This document shows, piece after piece, positions 1 through 7,683 of a stretch of 25,066 nucleotides of DNA (position 1 is its first letter; the number at the start of each line of letters is the position of its first letter). The notes under the pieces are model-generated. The model was not told where the DNA came from. It ran no database searches and saw only the letters and a list, made by a program, of their open reading frames with translations. This stretch comes from UBA685 sp049890115 (lineage in GTDB: Bacteria; Pseudomonadota; Alphaproteobacteria; Puniceispirillales; Puniceispirillaceae), in assembly GCA_049890115.1 (NCBI GenBank), contig JBMHCC010000036.1, positions 1 through 25,066 of the forward strand, given 5' to 3'. A program made the position numbers and the translations under genes.

Positions 1-81
1 TTGGACCTGGGTGCAGGCAAAGTTGCAGGTAAGCTTTCGATGTTTGACCGCGCGGTAAAGAATGTTAAGCTATTGATATAG
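1..81 (+). CDS. possible 3' end of an unidentified gene (partial)
   Basis: Frame 1 is open from the first base to a TAG at 79-81 and gives 26 residues with a plausible protein composition (Gly/Ala/Lys/Val-rich, ending KNVKLLI). The 5' part lies outside the window. The tail is too short to assign to a family. The open frame could also be chance, since 26 codons without a stop is not rare. No terminator hairpin with a T-run follows it. Confidence 0.3.
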   Translation: MDLGAGKVAGKLSMFDRAVKNVKLLI

Positions 82-331
82 CTGGCTTCAGTCATTCTTT
101 GATGCAGGAGTAAGGCGTCAAACTTCTTCCCGAGCGCGCCACTTCTCTTTAAAAAAATATAAGAATATCACAGCTAGCAATAGTCACATTGTTTGTGAGC
201 CGTTGGCTCTTACCTCCTGATGGCTTTTGCTGTGGTCATATCATCCTAGCGTCTCACCTATTTCTAGCTGGACAAGCCCACTACTTTTTTGAAAAGCTAA
301 CAACATAATGGCGCAATCGGGGGATAGCAGC
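82..331. other. intergenic region, no gene seen
   Basis: No convincing coding sequence or RNA gene is visible between the possible partial gene and the oxygenase gene. A small hairpin (GAGCC-GTT-GGCTC, 197-209) has only five pairs and no T-tract, so I do not call it a terminator. The promoter of the oxygenase gene should lie here, but I cannot pick a convincing -35/-10 pair. Confidence 0.4.
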
Positions 332-1171
332 ATGCAAGATATGGCAAAATTAATCGACCTTGAACGCTATCCCATTGACCAAGAGGGCCCTCAAAAGCAA
401 GCTCTCATAGCAGATATTCAAGCTCAGCTTGATGACGTTGGATGCGCTGTTCTAAAAGGGTTTTTAACACCGTTTGCGATTGAAAAACTCACCATTGAGG
501 CTGACAATGTCGCACATCTGGCGCACCGGTCTTTTAATCGCACCAACCCCTATTTCACAAAAGATGACCCAACGCTGCCAGATGATGATCCAAGGCGGCA
601 ATTTTTTAACAGATCAAATGCGTTTATCCCCGCTGATAATTTTCAGAAATCAGGCACGTTACGCACCATTCACGATTTCCCCGCATTTGATCCCTTTATT
701 AAGATCTGTTTACGCCAAGAGACATTCTATCGCTATGCTGATCCGCTCGCAGATGTGATTGTGAATACCGCCGATGAGGGAGAAGGCTTCCCCTGGCATT
801 ACGACACCAACAATTTTACCATCACCTTGGCGATTCAAAATGCAGATGAGGGCGGCTTATTTGAATATGCGCCAAATATTCGGCGTGGGGGTGAAAATTT
901 TGATGAGGTAAAAAAGGTGTTGGCTGGGACTTCTGATAAAATCCACCGCCTCGCGCTAGAGGCTGGGGATTTGCAATTATTCAAAGGGCGTTATTCTCTT
1001 CACCGCGTCTCGCCATTACGAGGCAAGACACCGCGCCACGTAGCTATTTTTTCTTATGTTGAAGAACCTGATATGGTTGGCTCACCAGAGCGCACAAAGC
1101 AGCTTTATGGCCGTGTTCTGCCTATTCACCTTGAAAGAGCGGGACTGCGGGCTGATAATTATATCGATTGA
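332..1171 (+). CDS. 2-oxoglutarate/Fe(II)-dependent oxygenase, HalD/BesD-like family
   Basis: This is a cytosolic non-haem iron, 2-oxoglutarate-dependent oxygenase. Counting from the upstream ATG at 308, the iron-binding triad is visible as H164-x-D166 (in WHYDTNNF) and the distal H232 (in LHRVSP), with R243 in place to bind 2-oxoglutarate. The overall pattern (HYD, GGLFEYAPN, LAGTSDKIHRLALEAGDLQLFKGR, IFSYVEEP) fits proteins commonly named HalD/BesD-family halogenases or ArpA-like. True halogenases of this fold replace the Asp of H-x-D by Gly or Ala to make room for chloride, so the Asp here predicts hydroxylation, not halogenation. Substrate unknown. I prefer the ATG at 332 over that at 308 because GGGGGA at 319-324 sits seven bases ahead of it. 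The gene stands alone, convergent with the permease gene. Confidence 0.8.
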   Translation: MQDMAKLIDLERYPIDQEGPQKQALIADIQAQLDDVGCAVLKGFLTPFAIEKLTIEADNVAHLAHRSFNRTNPYFTKDDPTLPDDDPRRQFFNRSNAFIPADNFQKSGTLRTIHDFPAFDPFIKICLRQETFYRYADPLADVIVNTADEGEGFPWHYDTNNFTITLAIQNADEGGLFEYAPNIRRGGENFDEVKKVLAGTSDKIHRLALEAGDLQLFKGRYSLHRVSPLRGKTPRHVAIFSYVEEPDMVGSPERTKQLYGRVLPIHLERAGLRADNYID

Positions 1172-1257
1172 TGAGTGCTTAATCATGATTTTTTAAAGCT
1201 AAAGCACCTCTCATTATCTGATCATTTTCGTTATTGGCGCAATAATAGGCTCTCATT

Positions 1258-3090
1258 TTAAAGCGAAAAGAAAAAGGGTGCTGCCAGAGAAAAGACCAAC
1301 CAAACAAGGATCAATAACGGCGTTCCCACTTTTACAAAATCCTTAAATTTATAACTGCCTGGACCCATCACCAATAAGCTTGTCTGATAGGCAAAAGGTG
1401 TCACAAAAGCACAATTAGCGGCAAATATAACAGTGATAGCAAAAATGCGTGGGTCAACAGATAAGACTGTACCAATATGAAGGCCAATAGGCACAAATAA
1501 CACTGCACAGGTTTTGGTGCTCACAATATTTGACATCAACGCAACGGTGAGGAAAAAGGCTGATAAAGTCACAATGGGGCTGTCATCACCTGACAGGCTC
1601 ACAATTTGATAGGCCAAAAATTCGGCCGCTCCTGTCACTTGCATCGCTTGGCCAAGCGCAAGCGCTGCGGCAATAGTTGTGACGATTTTAATATCTATGG
1701 TTCGCACCGCTTGCTTAATAGAGATCACCGAGCTGGCAAGCATCGCCAAAGCGCCGCAAACAGACGCAATGACGATAGGAAGCCATGATAAGGCAGCACA
1801 GACAACCACTGAGGCAAAAATAAGAATAGCGCGCTGTGCCATGGCGGTATTTGGCAATTCTTCCATGGAATATTCAACCAGGACAACATCTAAATCTTCT
1901 CGCAAATCACGTAGCGCAGACGCATCACATTTGACCAAAATCATATCACCAGCAGATAATTTCACCTTATCAAGGCGACTTCTGACCATGCGTGCACGAT
2001 GCTGAAAACCAAGCACCTCGCACATATTGCGTCTCTCAAACCCGCTATCACGAATGGTCTGCCCTATTAGTGAAGATGACGGCGTCACCATCACTTCGAC
2101 TGTAATTTGTGTCGATGGAACATCCGTCTTGGAGTGGGCATCAAAGCCACGCGCAAAAGCAAGGCCCTGTTCGTTGGCAAGCAAAGTCGTCACATCTGAT
2201 CGAGCAGCCGACAGAGACAAAATATCATCTGCGCGCAAGGTCAAACCAGTAAAAGGCGGCAATAATGTTTTTCCAGAACGGTGGAGAAAGGTGATATCTT
2301 TGGTTCGCAATTCAGGTAATAGATCATCATCAAGTGACTTGCCTATCCATTCAGATTGCGGCGTGATTTCCACCTCAGCAAGAAAATAGCGCTCAGAGCG
2401 TTCACGAAGCCGATGACTCAAATTTTTGCGATCTGGCAAAAAAAACGGGGATATCACCATCACATAAATGAGCCCTGTGACAGCCAAAATTGAGCCAAGG
2501 CCTGTGAACTCAAAAAATCCAAGAGCATGATGACCTTGATCGACCAAAGTCTGCGAGACTAGCAAATTCGTGCTTGAGCCAACTAAAGTGGTCATCCCGC
2601 CTAGGACAGCGATAAAGCTTAATGGCATCAGCAATTTTGATGATGAGACGTTAAATTTTTTCGCTATCGATTGAATGATGGGAATAAAAATAATCACCAC
2701 AGGAATGTTATTGAGAAAAGCACTAATGGCTAAGACAGTGACAAAAGAGATCAAGGTGGCAAGCCATAATTGACCTCTGCTAAGCGCCAGTACTTTTTGG
2801 GAAATCACCTCTAAAAATCCTGAATTCGCAATGCCTTGTCCGATGATCAGCAAGGCTATCACGGTTATCAATGCTGGATTAGCAAAGCCAGCAAGAATAT
2901 CTACATAGGATAAAAGATGATTTCCTGTCTCATCTAGCAGGGGAAATAGATGGAAAAACAACATCAAGCAGGCGATAACAGCAATCGCTGTCGCCTCCAT
3001 CGGGATGCCATCTTGTGCATAAAACACAAAAGCTATCACAATAATCGCAAAGATGGCATAGCCATGAAATGTCAGCGTAACGATGTCCAT
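1258..3090 (-). CDS. SLC13/DASS-type permease with two RCK_C domains
   Basis: This is an inner-membrane transporter of the divalent anion:sodium symporter (SLC13) type, 610 residues, a usual length for this subfamily. About five or six hydrophobic segments fill residues 1-215. Two soluble RCK_C (TrkA-C-like) repeats follow at roughly 230-300 (ERYFLAEVEITPQSEWIGKSL...) and 325-400 (VEVMVTPSSSLIGQTI...). A second membrane block runs from about 420 to the C-terminus. Conserved features include AFLNNIPVVIIFIP in the first half and ALMSNIVSTKTCAVLFVPIG in the second, the paired hairpin motifs of the fold. Family members carry sulfate, dicarboxylates or other anions, and I cannot tell which from the sequence. 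The ribosome binding site is weak. The gene appears to be monocistronic. Confidence 0.85.
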   Translation of the reverse strand: MDIVTLTFHGYAIFAIIVIAFVFYAQDGIPMEATAIAVIACLMLFFHLFPLLDETGNHLLSYVDILAGFANPALITVIALLIIGQGIANSGFLEVISQKVLALSRGQLWLATLISFVTVLAISAFLNNIPVVIIFIPIIQSIAKKFNVSSSKLLMPLSFIAVLGGMTTLVGSSTNLLVSQTLVDQGHHALGFFEFTGLGSILAVTGLIYVMVISPFFLPDRKNLSHRLRERSERYFLAEVEITPQSEWIGKSLDDDLLPELRTKDITFLHRSGKTLLPPFTGLTLRADDILSLSAARSDVTTLLANEQGLAFARGFDAHSKTDVPSTQITVEVMVTPSSSLIGQTIRDSGFERRNMCEVLGFQHRARMVRSRLDKVKLSAGDMILVKCDASALRDLREDLDVVLVEYSMEELPNTAMAQRAILIFASVVVCAALSWLPIVIASVCGALAMLASSVISIKQAVRTIDIKIVTTIAAALALGQAMQVTGAAEFLAYQIVSLSGDDSPIVTLSAFFLTVALMSNIVSTKTCAVLFVPIGLHIGTVLSVDPRIFAITVIFAANCAFVTPFAYQTSLLVMGPGSYKFKDFVKVGTPLLILVWLVFSLAAPFFFSL

Positions 3091-3220
3091 TTTGTTACTT
3101 TACATCACCTATGAGCTAACAAACTTATTCACCCCCATTATCTTAAGATGGTCTGAAATGATGGTAAATCAATGAGGTTAGATAGAGCACTGAACTATGA
3201 ATCGAGGGGGCTCCACACGC

Positions 3221-4105
3221 CTAACCCATATGTGGTATCGGCTCTTCTGTGAGCGGTATCTGCATCATATCCTCACCCCAGATAATACGCCCATCATAAA
3301 TCTCTGCCATTTCAGCAAGGCATTTTTCCTTTACACCAAAGGCATCCATTTGCGGGGTGAAATGTGTGGCAACCAATGTTTTGACATTTTGTTCTGCCGC
3401 GATTCTAGCGGCCTCTAGATGACCTGAAGATGCCAGTGCCACATCAGGTCGTGTAAATGTACCAGAGATAAAATAGCACATATGGATCAGCATATCAGCG
3501 TCCTTGGCAAGGGCGTTTATGCCATCACATGGTCCTGTATCACCTGAATAAACAAGCACGCCTTCATCAGTTTCAATCCGAAAACCATAAGGGTCCATAT
3601 GCCCTGGTTGATGAAATACTTTGCGCACTGTGACTTTCCATTTATCAGTTTCAATCACCTGGCCATCAAATAAGGTTATAATATGTGGCTCAGGGCGCCT
3701 TCGCGGCAAAGTACCACCACGCAGCTGATAGACCCTTTTGCTACCTTCTGAGTTGATTCTGCCATCAATGTCATTGTGATAAACGCCATTTTCACCAAAT
3801 AATAATTCAGTCATGCGTTTCATATAGGCTGGCGCATATACAGTTAGGTCAGGAATAAGGCCTGCACCTTGATCCCATCTGCTATGAACCAAGCGCGGAT
3901 AATCAAGACAATGATCGGTGTGAAGATGAGAGAAAAACACCGTATGAATATCAGTTGCCTGATAGCCTGTTTTCAGAAAATTAGCATGTGCCCCAGCACC
4001 ATGATCAAATAATAGTTTCTCATCACCAATCTCAACCAAATAGCCTGAGCTTGCGCGATTTGCCATCGGAACAGGTGAGCCTGTGCCTAATAATGTGACC
4101 TTCAT
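3221..4105 (-). CDS. MBL-fold metallo-hydrolase (RNase Z/AtsA-like)
   Basis: This is a metallo-beta-lactamase-fold hydrolase of 294 residues. It starts MKVTLLGTGSPVP, typical of the RNase Z / arylsulfatase-like branch. The zinc motif H60-x-H62-x-D64-H65 (SHLHTDHCLDYP) is intact, and further metal-site segments are visible as YSGDTGPCDG and the late VATHFTP. There is no signal peptide, so it is probably cytosolic. The long insert with basic residues around 120-135 (RGGTLPRRRPEP) is not the exosite arm typical of RNase Z. I therefore do not call it a tRNA-processing enzyme; a phosphodiester, ester or lactone substrate is equally possible. GGGAGT lies just upstream of the ATG and supports the start. 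Confidence 0.8.
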   Translation of the reverse strand: MKVTLLGTGSPVPMANRASSGYLVEIGDEKLLFDHGAGAHANFLKTGYQATDIHTVFFSHLHTDHCLDYPRLVHSRWDQGAGLIPDLTVYAPAYMKRMTELLFGENGVYHNDIDGRINSEGSKRVYQLRGGTLPRRRPEPHIITLFDGQVIETDKWKVTVRKVFHQPGHMDPYGFRIETDEGVLVYSGDTGPCDGINALAKDADMLIHMCYFISGTFTRPDVALASSGHLEAARIAAEQNVKTLVATHFTPQMDAFGVKEKCLAEMAEIYDGRIIWGEDMMQIPLTEEPIPHMG

Positions 4106-4283
4106 GTTTCACTCCCTATAACAGATTGAACAAATCTTAACAGCGATAGGGGCTTGCGACCAGCTTGCACATGATAATCTAAGAGATAACAGCTGTGATG
4201 TTTCAGCTTGGCCTTTGATAAAAGGACAGTTTATATAACAGAATAATGAGGCTCACCATTTTGCGTATTAGAGATGAAATAAC

Positions 4284-4817
4284 ATGACAGATAATCAGAT
4301 TACGATTTTGAAAACAGCCCTTGATTGGACAAAAGCAGAGATGGTGTCATCTGCCTGTTTTGTATTTTTTGGCCTCATCTTTATCGGCGCAAGCATCTGT
4401 TTCTGGCAATTTGGTAAAACTGATACAGCCAAAGCCTATATCATACCCTTGCTAGTAACTGGCAGCTTGTTGGTTGTTCTTGGTGTCGGATTACTATTAT
4501 CAAACCAGTTCCGTTTATCTGGTTTCCCAGACGCCTTTGAAAGCGATTACATAGCCTTTATCGCAGCTGAAATAGAACGTGCGAGCAAAACAATAAAAAG
4601 CTATGAGACAGCCATTCACATAGTGTTCCCGCTTATCATTCTTGTCAGTGTCATTTTGCTGTTTTTCATGAAATCGCCGATCTGGCAGGCAAGCCTGATT
4701 GCAACCATCGCCATGATTGCTGTGATTGCCATTATTGATTCCAACGCCAAAGCCAGAATGGCTATCTATCATGATGAGTTAATCACATATAAGCGCACAT
4801 TATCTGTTGATGGCTGA
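4284..4817 (+). CDS. small integral membrane protein, unknown function
   Basis: I do not recognise a family. The protein has 177 residues with four clear hydrophobic segments (about 20-43, 53-75, 107-128 and 134-152). Charged loops separate them, including a 30-residue soluble stretch (SNQFRLSGFPDAFESDYIAFIAAEIERASKTIKSYE, about 77-105) that looks helical and may be a short coiled coil between the two hairpins. It is therefore likely a 4-TM inner-membrane protein with both ends on the same side. The start has only a weak purine-rich site (AGAGA). It is convergent with cueR, with the stop codons four bases apart; nothing in the sequence links the two functionally. Confidence 0.6.
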   Translation: MTDNQITILKTALDWTKAEMVSSACFVFFGLIFIGASICFWQFGKTDTAKAYIIPLLVTGSLLVVLGVGLLLSNQFRLSGFPDAFESDYIAFIAAEIERASKTIKSYETAIHIVFPLIILVSVILLFFMKSPIWQASLIATIAMIAVIAIIDSNAKARMAIYHDELITYKRTLSVDG

Positions 4818-4821
4818 TATG

Positions 4822-5211
4822 CTATTCTTCCGATAGTGCCTCTAAAATAGGGCAATCTGGCCTGTCATCACCTGAACATTCACGAACCAAATGTGAGAGC
4901 TGATCTTTTAATTTGCCAAGCTCTGCCAGCTTTTTATCAATTTCAGCTATTTTATTTTGCGTAAGCTGTTTCACATCTCTGCTTGGCCGTGTCTTATTCT
5001 CATAGAGATCTAGTAATTCACGACATTCATCAATGCTGAAATTAAACTGTCTGGCACGTCCAATAAATTGCAATTTCGCAATATCAGCTTCTGAATAATC
5101 ACGATAACCTGTCACAGGATCAGCATAAGGCGAGATTAATTTTGCCTCATCATAATAGCGAATTGTCTTCACAGACAGACCTGATAATTGTGCTGCATGT
5201 CCGATTTTCAT
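4822..5211 (-). CDS. cueR: Cu(I)-responsive MerR-family activator CueR
   Basis: This is a copper-sensing transcription factor of the MerR family, 129 residues. The N-terminal winged helix-turn-helix (residues 1-70, MKIGHAAQLSGLSVKTIRYYDE) is followed by a dimerisation coiled coil (about 80-108) and a C-terminal metal loop. The two Cu(I) ligands are present as C112 and C120 (ECSGDDRPDCPI), the same spacing and numbering as in E. coli CueR. Ser77, the residue that distinguishes +1-metal sensors (Cu, Ag, Au) from +2-metal sensors, is also there (RPSRD). It lies divergent to a DUF4396 membrane-protein gene with a MerR-type promoter between them. No copA or multicopper oxidase is adjacent. The assignment to Cu(I) sensing is strong. 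Confidence 0.93.
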   Translation of the reverse strand: MKIGHAAQLSGLSVKTIRYYDEAKLISPYADPVTGYRDYSEADIAKLQFIGRARQFNFSIDECRELLDLYENKTRPSRDVKQLTQNKIAEIDKKLAELGKLKDQLSHLVRECSGDDRPDCPILEALSEE

Positions 5212-5218
5212 TTTTCTC

Positions 5219-5249
5219 TTTACTCTCCTGTCACAGGAGAGTTTATGCT
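5219..5249 (+). promoter_or_regulatory. CueR-type promoter and operator for the DUF4396 gene
   Basis: A -35 box TTTACT (5219-5224) and a -10 box TATGCT (5244-5249) are separated by 19 bases, the over-long spacer that is the hallmark of promoters activated by DNA distortion by MerR-family proteins. A perfect inverted repeat fills the spacer: ACTCTCCTG (5222-5230), TCA, CAGGAGAGT (5234-5242). CueR itself starts on the other strand at 5211, so the same site is placed to control both genes. Confidence 0.88.
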
Positions 5250-5270
5250 AAGTTATGAATGGAGGTCAAG

Positions 5271-5717
5271 ATGAGCGCAATTACCGCACAATTAGCCATT
5301 AACTGGCACTGTAAACATAGCTGGAAAAAAGCATCTTATAACACAAGTTGGTGTTTATTAGGTTGTGCCATCGGTGATTTGGGCACGATTGCTTATTTTC
5401 AATATTTTGGCATTGATTGGCCTGTTTGGGCGATACTATCGCTTGCTATCATGAATGGGCTGCTCACCTCAATCATGCTAGAGACGATTATTTTGATGCG
5501 TCAGATGGCACTTGCGATTGCCTTTAAGACAGCTATTGGTATGTCTTTAATCTCAATGATCGCAATGGAAGCAGCGATGAATATCACAGATGTTATGTTA
5601 ACAGGTGGTGCGATACTCACCTGGTGGGTGATACCATTTATGCTGATTGCCGGCTTTGTGACACCGCTGCCTTATAATTATTGGCGCCTGAAAGCATTAG
5701 GCAAAGCATGTCACTAG
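5271..5717 (+). CDS. DUF4396-family membrane protein under CueR control
   Basis: This is an inner-membrane protein of the DUF4396 type, about 148 residues from the chosen start. There are about four hydrophobic segments. Family-like features are the N-terminal WHCKHSWKKASYNTSWCLLGCAIGD, the central IAMEAAMNITD and the C-terminal PLPYNYWRLKALGKACH. His and Cys residues cluster at both ends (HCKH, CLLGC, KACH), and methionines are unusually frequent in the membrane segments, as expected for a soft-metal site. The biochemical role of the family is not established as far as I know. Control by CueR implies a job in copper export, import or tolerance (inference). The ATG at 5271 is chosen over the one at 5259 because GGAGG (5261-5265) would be its ribosome binding site and overlaps the earlier ATG. 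Confidence 0.8.
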   Translation: MSAITAQLAINWHCKHSWKKASYNTSWCLLGCAIGDLGTIAYFQYFGIDWPVWAILSLAIMNGLLTSIMLETIILMRQMALAIAFKTAIGMSLISMIAMEAAMNITDVMLTGGAILTWWVIPFMLIAGFVTPLPYNYWRLKALGKACH

Positions 5718-5766
5718 GCTGCATAGATTATCTGGGCTGTTTTGGCGTAAAGAGATAGGAGCAGCT

Positions 5767-6468
5767 TCACGATATTGTGAGCAGATCTGATAAAATCTGG
5801 TTCACATTATCTGGCTGTTCCAGCGTTGAAAGATGACCTGTCTTGGCCAGAATATGCAAACCTGCATGAGGCAATAGTTCTGCCATTGCATGATGGCGTT
5901 CAGGCGGGCATAGGATATCTTCTTCAGCACCTATTATGGCTGCTGGACAGCGAACAGAGCGCAACAAATCTGCATAATCAGCTCTGTCACGAAGCGCGAT
6001 AGATTGCGCCAGAAACGCATCCGGCCCGCAGCCAAGAGCCATCGCAAGACAGAGCGTCGATAGATGCTCTTTATCTGCATGTGCTGAAAAATAACGCGGG
6101 ATAATCTCATCACGCATAAGCGCTTCTAATCCGCCATTGGCCACCTTATCCATTTGGGGAAGCCGTGATTGTTTGGTCTCGTTACGCTCGGCAAATGGAT
6201 TGGTATTAAAAAGAGCCAAATGGCTAACACGATGGCTGGCTTGTGCCATGATTTCCATTGCCAAGATGCCACCCATAGATAAGCCGCCAAGCGCAAAAGA
6301 TGCTGGCGCATCTGCCAGAATGATCTCTGCCATTTCCGCTAGTGAGGACCGATTAGGGATAGCCGGGGTAATGATTGTGATATCATCCCTGAAATAAGCC
6401 TGTTGCGGTGCAAAAAGCCGGCTGTCACACATCATGCCTGGCAGTAATAAAAGCGTTTCAGCCTGCAT
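5767..6468 (-). CDS. alpha/beta-fold hydrolase
   Basis: This is a cytosolic alpha/beta hydrolase of 233 residues, a compact member. The catalytic triad is visible as S64 in the nucleophile elbow (GLSMGG), D184 (GAEEDILCPP) and H212 (KTGHLSTLEQP). The N-terminal LLLLPGMMCDSRLF gives the oxyanion loop. It is the last gene of the long minus-strand cluster, 39 bases after the MetE-like gene, so it may hydrolyse an ester, lactone or thioester intermediate of that pathway. It could also be an independent housekeeping esterase. Substrate unknown. The next gene on its far side is convergent (DUF4396). Confidence 0.82.
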   Translation of the reverse strand: MQAETLLLLPGMMCDSRLFAPQQAYFRDDITIITPAIPNRSSLAEMAEIILADAPASFALGGLSMGGILAMEIMAQASHRVSHLALFNTNPFAERNETKQSRLPQMDKVANGGLEALMRDEIIPRYFSAHADKEHLSTLCLAMALGCGPDAFLAQSIALRDRADYADLLRSVRCPAAIIGAEEDILCPPERHHAMAELLPHAGLHILAKTGHLSTLEQPDNVNQILSDLLTIS

Positions 6469-6507
6469 TTTTTATCTGTCTTACGGATACTTCGTGTTTG
6501 ATTGTGA

Positions 6508-7641
6508 TTATAGGCGTGAGGATGCCAAAGCAGCCCCTTCAGCCAATGTCGCTAATTTGGCATAAGCAATTTCAGGGTCAACCGCACCAAATCCTGCGAA
6601 AGTGCCAAATCCACAATCAGAACCTGCAATCACTCTGTCAGCACCAACAATAGAGGCAAAACGTTCAATGCGCTGAGCCACTAATTCTGGATGTTCAACA
6701 AAATTTGTCGTGGTATCAACCACGCCTGGCACCAGAATCTTATCATCTGGTATCTCTGAACGGCGGTCTGCAAACACCGTCCATTCATGAGCATGACGCG
6801 GATTAGATGTTTCAAATAACACATAACGAGCTCTGGTATTCATCAAAGTGCCAAAGACCTTTGCCATATCAATATCGCAAATATGCGGACCTTCATAATT
6901 GCCCCAGCAAATATGGACGCGCACATGTTCTGGTGAGATATCGCGCAAAGCATGATTGAGTGCTTCAACATGCATATCAGCAATTTTCACAAATTCAGCA
7001 TCAGAGAGGTCAGCAAATAACATGTGGCGTGATAAGGCCAGATCAGGACAATCAAGCTGCAAATCCAAACCAGCTGCGACAATAGTTTCATATTCAGCCT
7101 TCATCGCATCTGCCAGAGCTGCCAGATAGGCTTCTCTTGTCTTATAATAGGTATTTTGCAGAAATAATGAGATAACCCCTGGTGAAGCGGCATTCATGAA
7201 ACCTCGGCTGGCACCATGAGCTGCCATGCCAGCTTTTAAATGGGCAATATCTTTTTCCAGTTCACCTTGGCCTTTTGATGTGACCTCGCCAACACATTGT
7301 GGGCGGGCATATTGCGGCGTGCCACCATCATTTGCCAGCCTTTCAAGGAATGAGGGAAATAATTTTAAATCACCTGGTGCGTTACGTTCACTGTCACCAG
7401 CAAAACCAGTATAACGATCTTTAACATAGGTGGCATAAGATATCTTTGATGTCTCACCATCAGAGACAATATCAATACCAGCCTCACATTGTCGGCGCAC
7501 TGTCTCTGATGCTGCTGATTTCATGCAATTATCAAAAGCAGCTTCATCATAGCTTTCATTATTTTCACGCGCAAAGATGAAATCAACCACCTCTTGTGTG
7601 CGTGGCAGAGAACCAACATGTGTCGTTTTTATTTTTGTCAT
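6508..7641 (-). CDS. MetE-core-type zinc methyl/alkyl transferase (cobalamin-independent methionine synthase II family)
   Basis: A zinc enzyme of the UROD/MetE-like barrel family, 377 residues, equal to the C-terminal catalytic half of MetE without its N-terminal half. It begins MTKIKTTHVGSLPRT, the usual start motif of the catalytic domain. The expected zinc ligands are H243-x-C245 (VHICWGN), E277 (LFETSN) and C343 (GSDCGFGTF). Related proteins transfer a methyl group to homocysteine, or use another thiol, as epoxyalkane:coenzyme M transferase does. The acceptor here is unknown. In a cluster that also holds a DmdA-like demethylase, moving a methyl group onward to homocysteine is the simplest role (inference). 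A good AAGGAG site precedes the ATG. It lies 42 bases after the bicupin gene. Confidence 0.85.
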   Translation of the reverse strand: MTKIKTTHVGSLPRTQEVVDFIFARENNESYDEAAFDNCMKSAASETVRRQCEAGIDIVSDGETSKISYATYVKDRYTGFAGDSERNAPGDLKLFPSFLERLANDGGTPQYARPQCVGEVTSKGQGELEKDIAHLKAGMAAHGASRGFMNAASPGVISLFLQNTYYKTREAYLAALADAMKAEYETIVAAGLDLQLDCPDLALSRHMLFADLSDAEFVKIADMHVEALNHALRDISPEHVRVHICWGNYEGPHICDIDMAKVFGTLMNTRARYVLFETSNPRHAHEWTVFADRRSEIPDDKILVPGVVDTTTNFVEHPELVAQRIERFASIVGADRVIAGSDCGFGTFAGFGAVDPEIAYAKLATLAEGAALASSRL

Positions 7642-7683
7642 TATACCTCTCCTTAACCAGTTAAAAAGCTAGGTTACTAGCAC

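Noticed and set aside
1172..1257. Possible terminator between the convergent oxygenase and permease genes (GTGCTT...AAGCAC; AATCATGATT with following T's)
   Set aside because: The stems are too short or the loop too long (about 20 bases) to call a terminator.
3176..3226. A tRNA-like stretch (GTTAGATAGAGCACTGAAC... then GGGGGCTCCA), enclosed by GGTTAG/CTAACC
   Set aside because: It resembles the D-arm and acceptor end of a tRNA, but no full cloverleaf, T-loop (GGTTCGAATCC) or CCA end can be drawn, and no integrated element is adjacent. It is at most a decayed remnant or a weak hairpin after the MBL gene.
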